Below are positions 62,268-64,000 of a stretch of DNA of 64,000 nucleotides, in pieces; positions within the stretch are counted from its first letter, which is position 1, and each line of letters opens with the position of its first letter. The translations under genes and the position numbers were made by a program. The DNA is from Bacteroidetes bacterium B1(2017) (GTDB taxonomy: Bacteria > Bacteroidota > Bacteroidia > UKL13-3): NCBI GenBank assembly GCA_002256395.1, contig NKJG01000001.1:434001-498000 (forward strand), written 5' to 3'. The notes below the pieces were generated by a model that saw only the letters and a list, made by a program, of their open reading frames with translations, had not been told where the DNA came from and did not search any database.

Positions 62268-63669
62268 TATCACATTCTCCTATAACATCGGCAAAAAACT
62301 CGCCTTCGCTTTTTACTTCAAAACCATCGTTTAATTCTATTTCTTGTGAAGCGCGTAAATTTATATTCATGCCTTTATTTACCAAAATAGAACAAGTAGT
62401 ACAACCCTTATCTCCAACTAAAATACGTTTCCTAACCTTAGGATTCAAATTAAAGTTATTAAAACTTGTTTGATTATAAATTCTTGGCAAATCTAAATTG
62501 CATTGGCTTAAATCTAATTTGTATTGCCTTACATAATCTATTTCAAATTCAAATGGAAATACAGTGACATTTTCCTTTATTTCAGAACACCTCACATGGT
62601 AACTTCTATTACCTAAAGCCGCCTCTATATCAAAAACAATTATCATTGGGTCAAAATCTTTAGGGGTTTTACCTATTTTACCCAAGGTATTAATTGTTTG
62701 AAGGAGCCTATTATCATAAAAAAACTTTAGGCTGCTGGGTGTCCACTCCAAAGCATAGGTATGAAAATGATCTTGGTCTACAAATGGATGAAAAATAGAT
62801 TTAGGGTCTGGGCTTAGATATTTACCATTTATGTCTGTACAATTATCACATGAACATTCTGTTGTTTCAATCCATTTATCCCTATTACATTCAAAAGGCG
62901 GGTCAATTACAGAGGCAACTGCACCAAAACCACTGGCTCCAATATTGGGTTGTTGTTCAGAAATATCTATTTCGCCATAGCAATATTTGCGTACATAGGT
63001 TTCGGGCAGGTTGCGGCATTTTGCCCCACCAGGAGAAAATAACCAAAAGCATTGACCAATGCCCGTATTAGATGGTCCTACTGGCCTATTAATTTTAAAG
63101 CGTGCTTCTATATACCCATATTTAATGGCATCTAAGCTATTTAATACACCTGTGGTATAGGTGTAATTTTGGGGCACTTGTTGCCATTCATTATTAAATT
63201 TACAGTCTTTTTTATACCACCCCTTTACATAATCAGGTGCATATTTTTGGGTAACGAGGGTTATGCTAGAAAAAGTACTAGTGGGCGTTTGAGGCTTATA
63301 AAAATGGGCCACAGGATAGGTAATTTTGGTTCCCCAAAAACCTAGATTATTACAAACTGGGCAAACTCCATTTTGACCAACATGGCAATTATCTTCGACA
63401 GCATGTTCCATAACAAAATAGGCCATTTCGGTTTCGTATAAATTAACGCCATAATTAAAGTTCAATTTAGTGCTTGCTTCATCCACAAACTCTTCTTCTA
63501 AAACGGGTTTGGCAATATAATTTTTATCGCCACGCATGGGCTTGTTGCTAGCATCTAAAACTGGCAAACCATTGGCCGGGTTTATTACATATGGCTGCTG
63601 TGCACCTACCCTAATACTTAAACTTAAAAGTATAAGTATTATCAAACTATGTTTCGATAACTTTTTCAT
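62257..63669 (-). CDS. GH16 family glycoside hydrolase with C-terminal coat-hanger-type domain
   Basis: A 470-residue secreted protein with signal peptide MKKLSKHSLIILILLSLSIRVGAQ. The GH16 jelly-roll spans about 50-380: GYIEARFKINRPVG..., the catalytic motif E233-I-D235-I-S-E238 complete, then FHTYALEWTPSSLKFFYDNR and FEIDYVRQYK. GH16 enzymes hydrolyse beta-1,3/1,4 glucans, agarose, carrageenan or similar; the substrate is not evident. It has many Cys (CPVC, CSCDNC). The C-terminal domain (about 405-470; CTTCSILVNKGMNINLRAS, ELNDGFEVKSEGEFFADVIG) resembles the Bacteroidota 3-coathanger stack domain rather than a type A sorting tail. Its last 13 codons are copied three more times downstream. 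First gene of the lipoprotein operon. Confidence 0.88.
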   Translation of the reverse strand: MKKLSKHSLIILILLSLSIRVGAQQPYVINPANGLPVLDASNKPMRGDKNYIAKPVLEEEFVDEASTKLNFNYGVNLYETEMAYFVMEHAVEDNCHVGQNGVCPVCNNLGFWGTKITYPVAHFYKPQTPTSTFSSITLVTQKYAPDYVKGWYKKDCKFNNEWQQVPQNYTYTTGVLNSLDAIKYGYIEARFKINRPVGPSNTGIGQCFWLFSPGGAKCRNLPETYVRKYCYGEIDISEQQPNIGASGFGAVASVIDPPFECNRDKWIETTECSCDNCTDINGKYLSPDPKSIFHPFVDQDHFHTYALEWTPSSLKFFYDNRLLQTINTLGKIGKTPKDFDPMIIVFDIEAALGNRSYHVRCSEIKENVTVFPFEFEIDYVRQYKLDLSQCNLDLPRIYNQTSFNNFNLNPKVRKRILVGDKGCTTCSILVNKGMNINLRASQEIELNDGFEVKSEGEFFADVIGECDNGY

Positions 63670-63689
63670 TGTTCAAATAGTTTAGGATT

Positions 63690-64000
63690 TTACTCAGAAA
63701 GGATCATACGTTTGGTATCTATTTCAGTTCCATTGCAAACAAGGCTATAGAGGTACATGCCTGGTTTTAGATCGTAGGCATTTATGCTTAAACTATTTTT
63801 ACCAGCTTGCAAATTAGCATATGTTTTTAGCAGTTCGCCTTGCATGTTAAAGAGTAAAATAGATACTCCCTTTGCATCCTCGGGTGTTTGGTAGGCAATG
63901 CTAGTATTGGCATGAAATGGATTGGGTTGGTTTTGGTATAATATATAGCCTGAGCTAGTTTCTGTAGCTCCCATTTTTTTTCCTAAATTTAGTAAAGTAT
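63690..64000 (-). CDS. C-terminal end of a T9SS type A sorting-domain protein (5' part beyond right edge)
   Basis: The visible part contains a type A sorting domain: YQNQPNPFHANTSIAYQ..., an IAYQTPEDAKGVSILLFNMQ strand set, LLKTYANLQAGKNSLSINAYDL and PGMYLYSLVCNG...TKRMILSE. The in-frame ATG at 63974 is open upstream to the edge (reading TLLNLGKK), so the gene most probably begins outside the window, a sorting domain alone being too small. Type A domains are cleaved after T9SS export. It lies 20 nt upstream of GH16 and may be its operon partner. Confidence 0.8.
   Translation of the reverse strand, partial: TLLNLGKKMGATETSSGYILYQNQPNPFHANTSIAYQTPEDAKGVSILLFNMQGELLKTYANLQAGKNSLSINAYDLKPGMYLYSLVCNGTEIDTKRMILSE

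Noticed and set aside
62850..63071. Plus-strand open frame in GH16
   Set aside because: Antisense to the catalytic domain, composition of a shadow frame.

Overview
The window is chromosomal DNA from a Bacteroidota bacterium, probably a Chitinophagales, Sphingobacteriales or Flavobacteriales relative. The evidence is AT-rich sequence, promoters of the TTG-N17-23-TAnnTTTG type, type IX secretion (T9SS) C-terminal sorting domains, TonB-dependent receptors with carboxypeptidase-like N-terminal domains, a fused cbb3 oxidase subunit (CcoN/CcoO), tandem OmpH genes beside bamA, and a fused alpha/beta 2-oxoacid dehydrogenase E1. No tRNA, rRNA, CRISPR array, insertion sequence or phage gene was recognised. 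Most of the window is core chromosome; the accessory-looking part is the right end, from about 59.4 kb.

Layout. 0-8 kb: a partial methylmalonyl-CoA mutase with a small membrane protein, ftsK, a LolA-like protein, two tandem DUF1573 proteins and the fused E1 gene. 8-19 kb: two TonB-dependent receptors and two T9SS cargo proteins that share an N-terminal module. 18.7-25.5 kb: ornithine aminotransferase (rocD), a DUF3999/DUF2339 membrane pair and formate-THF ligase (fhs). 25.5-30.2 kb: a lipoprotein with papain-like motifs, then five genes, four for membrane proteins and one for a small winged-helix regulator. Two nearly identical copies of an inverted-repeat operator lie in front of its two halves. 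30.2-40.4 kb, minus strand: an envelope cluster of alpha/beta hydrolase, CBS protein, nadK, two DUF6089-like proteins, uppS, bamA, two ompH genes and murI, with a GT9 glycosyltransferase and pabA upstream.

41.6-52.6 kb, minus strand: a complete cbb3 oxidase locus (universal stress protein, ccoI, ccoS; then ccoNO, ccoQ, ccoP, ccoG, ccoH, a SafE/DsbD-like protein), with a Crp/Fnr regulator, a patatin and an M61 peptidase upstream. ccoQ (53 aa) and ccoS (56 aa) are short genes read directly from the sequence. Both oxidase operons carry a TGA-N6-TCA box exactly 58.5 bp upstream of the end of a TATTTTTG promoter element, which suggests co-regulation by a Crp/Fnr protein, plausibly the one encoded next door.

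54-64 kb: a 22-bp perfect palindrome holding two divergent start codons, rpe, a third TonB receptor, an ABC exporter, a 0.78-kb gene-free stretch with short repeats, four tandem paralogous lipoprotein genes, a GH16 glycoside hydrolase and the end of another T9SS protein. The clearest oddity is in the lipoprotein array: each internal copy is preceded by a 42-bp fossil of the 3' end of the GH16 gene (last 13 codons plus stop), which also supplies its Shine-Dalgarno sequence and overlaps its start codon.
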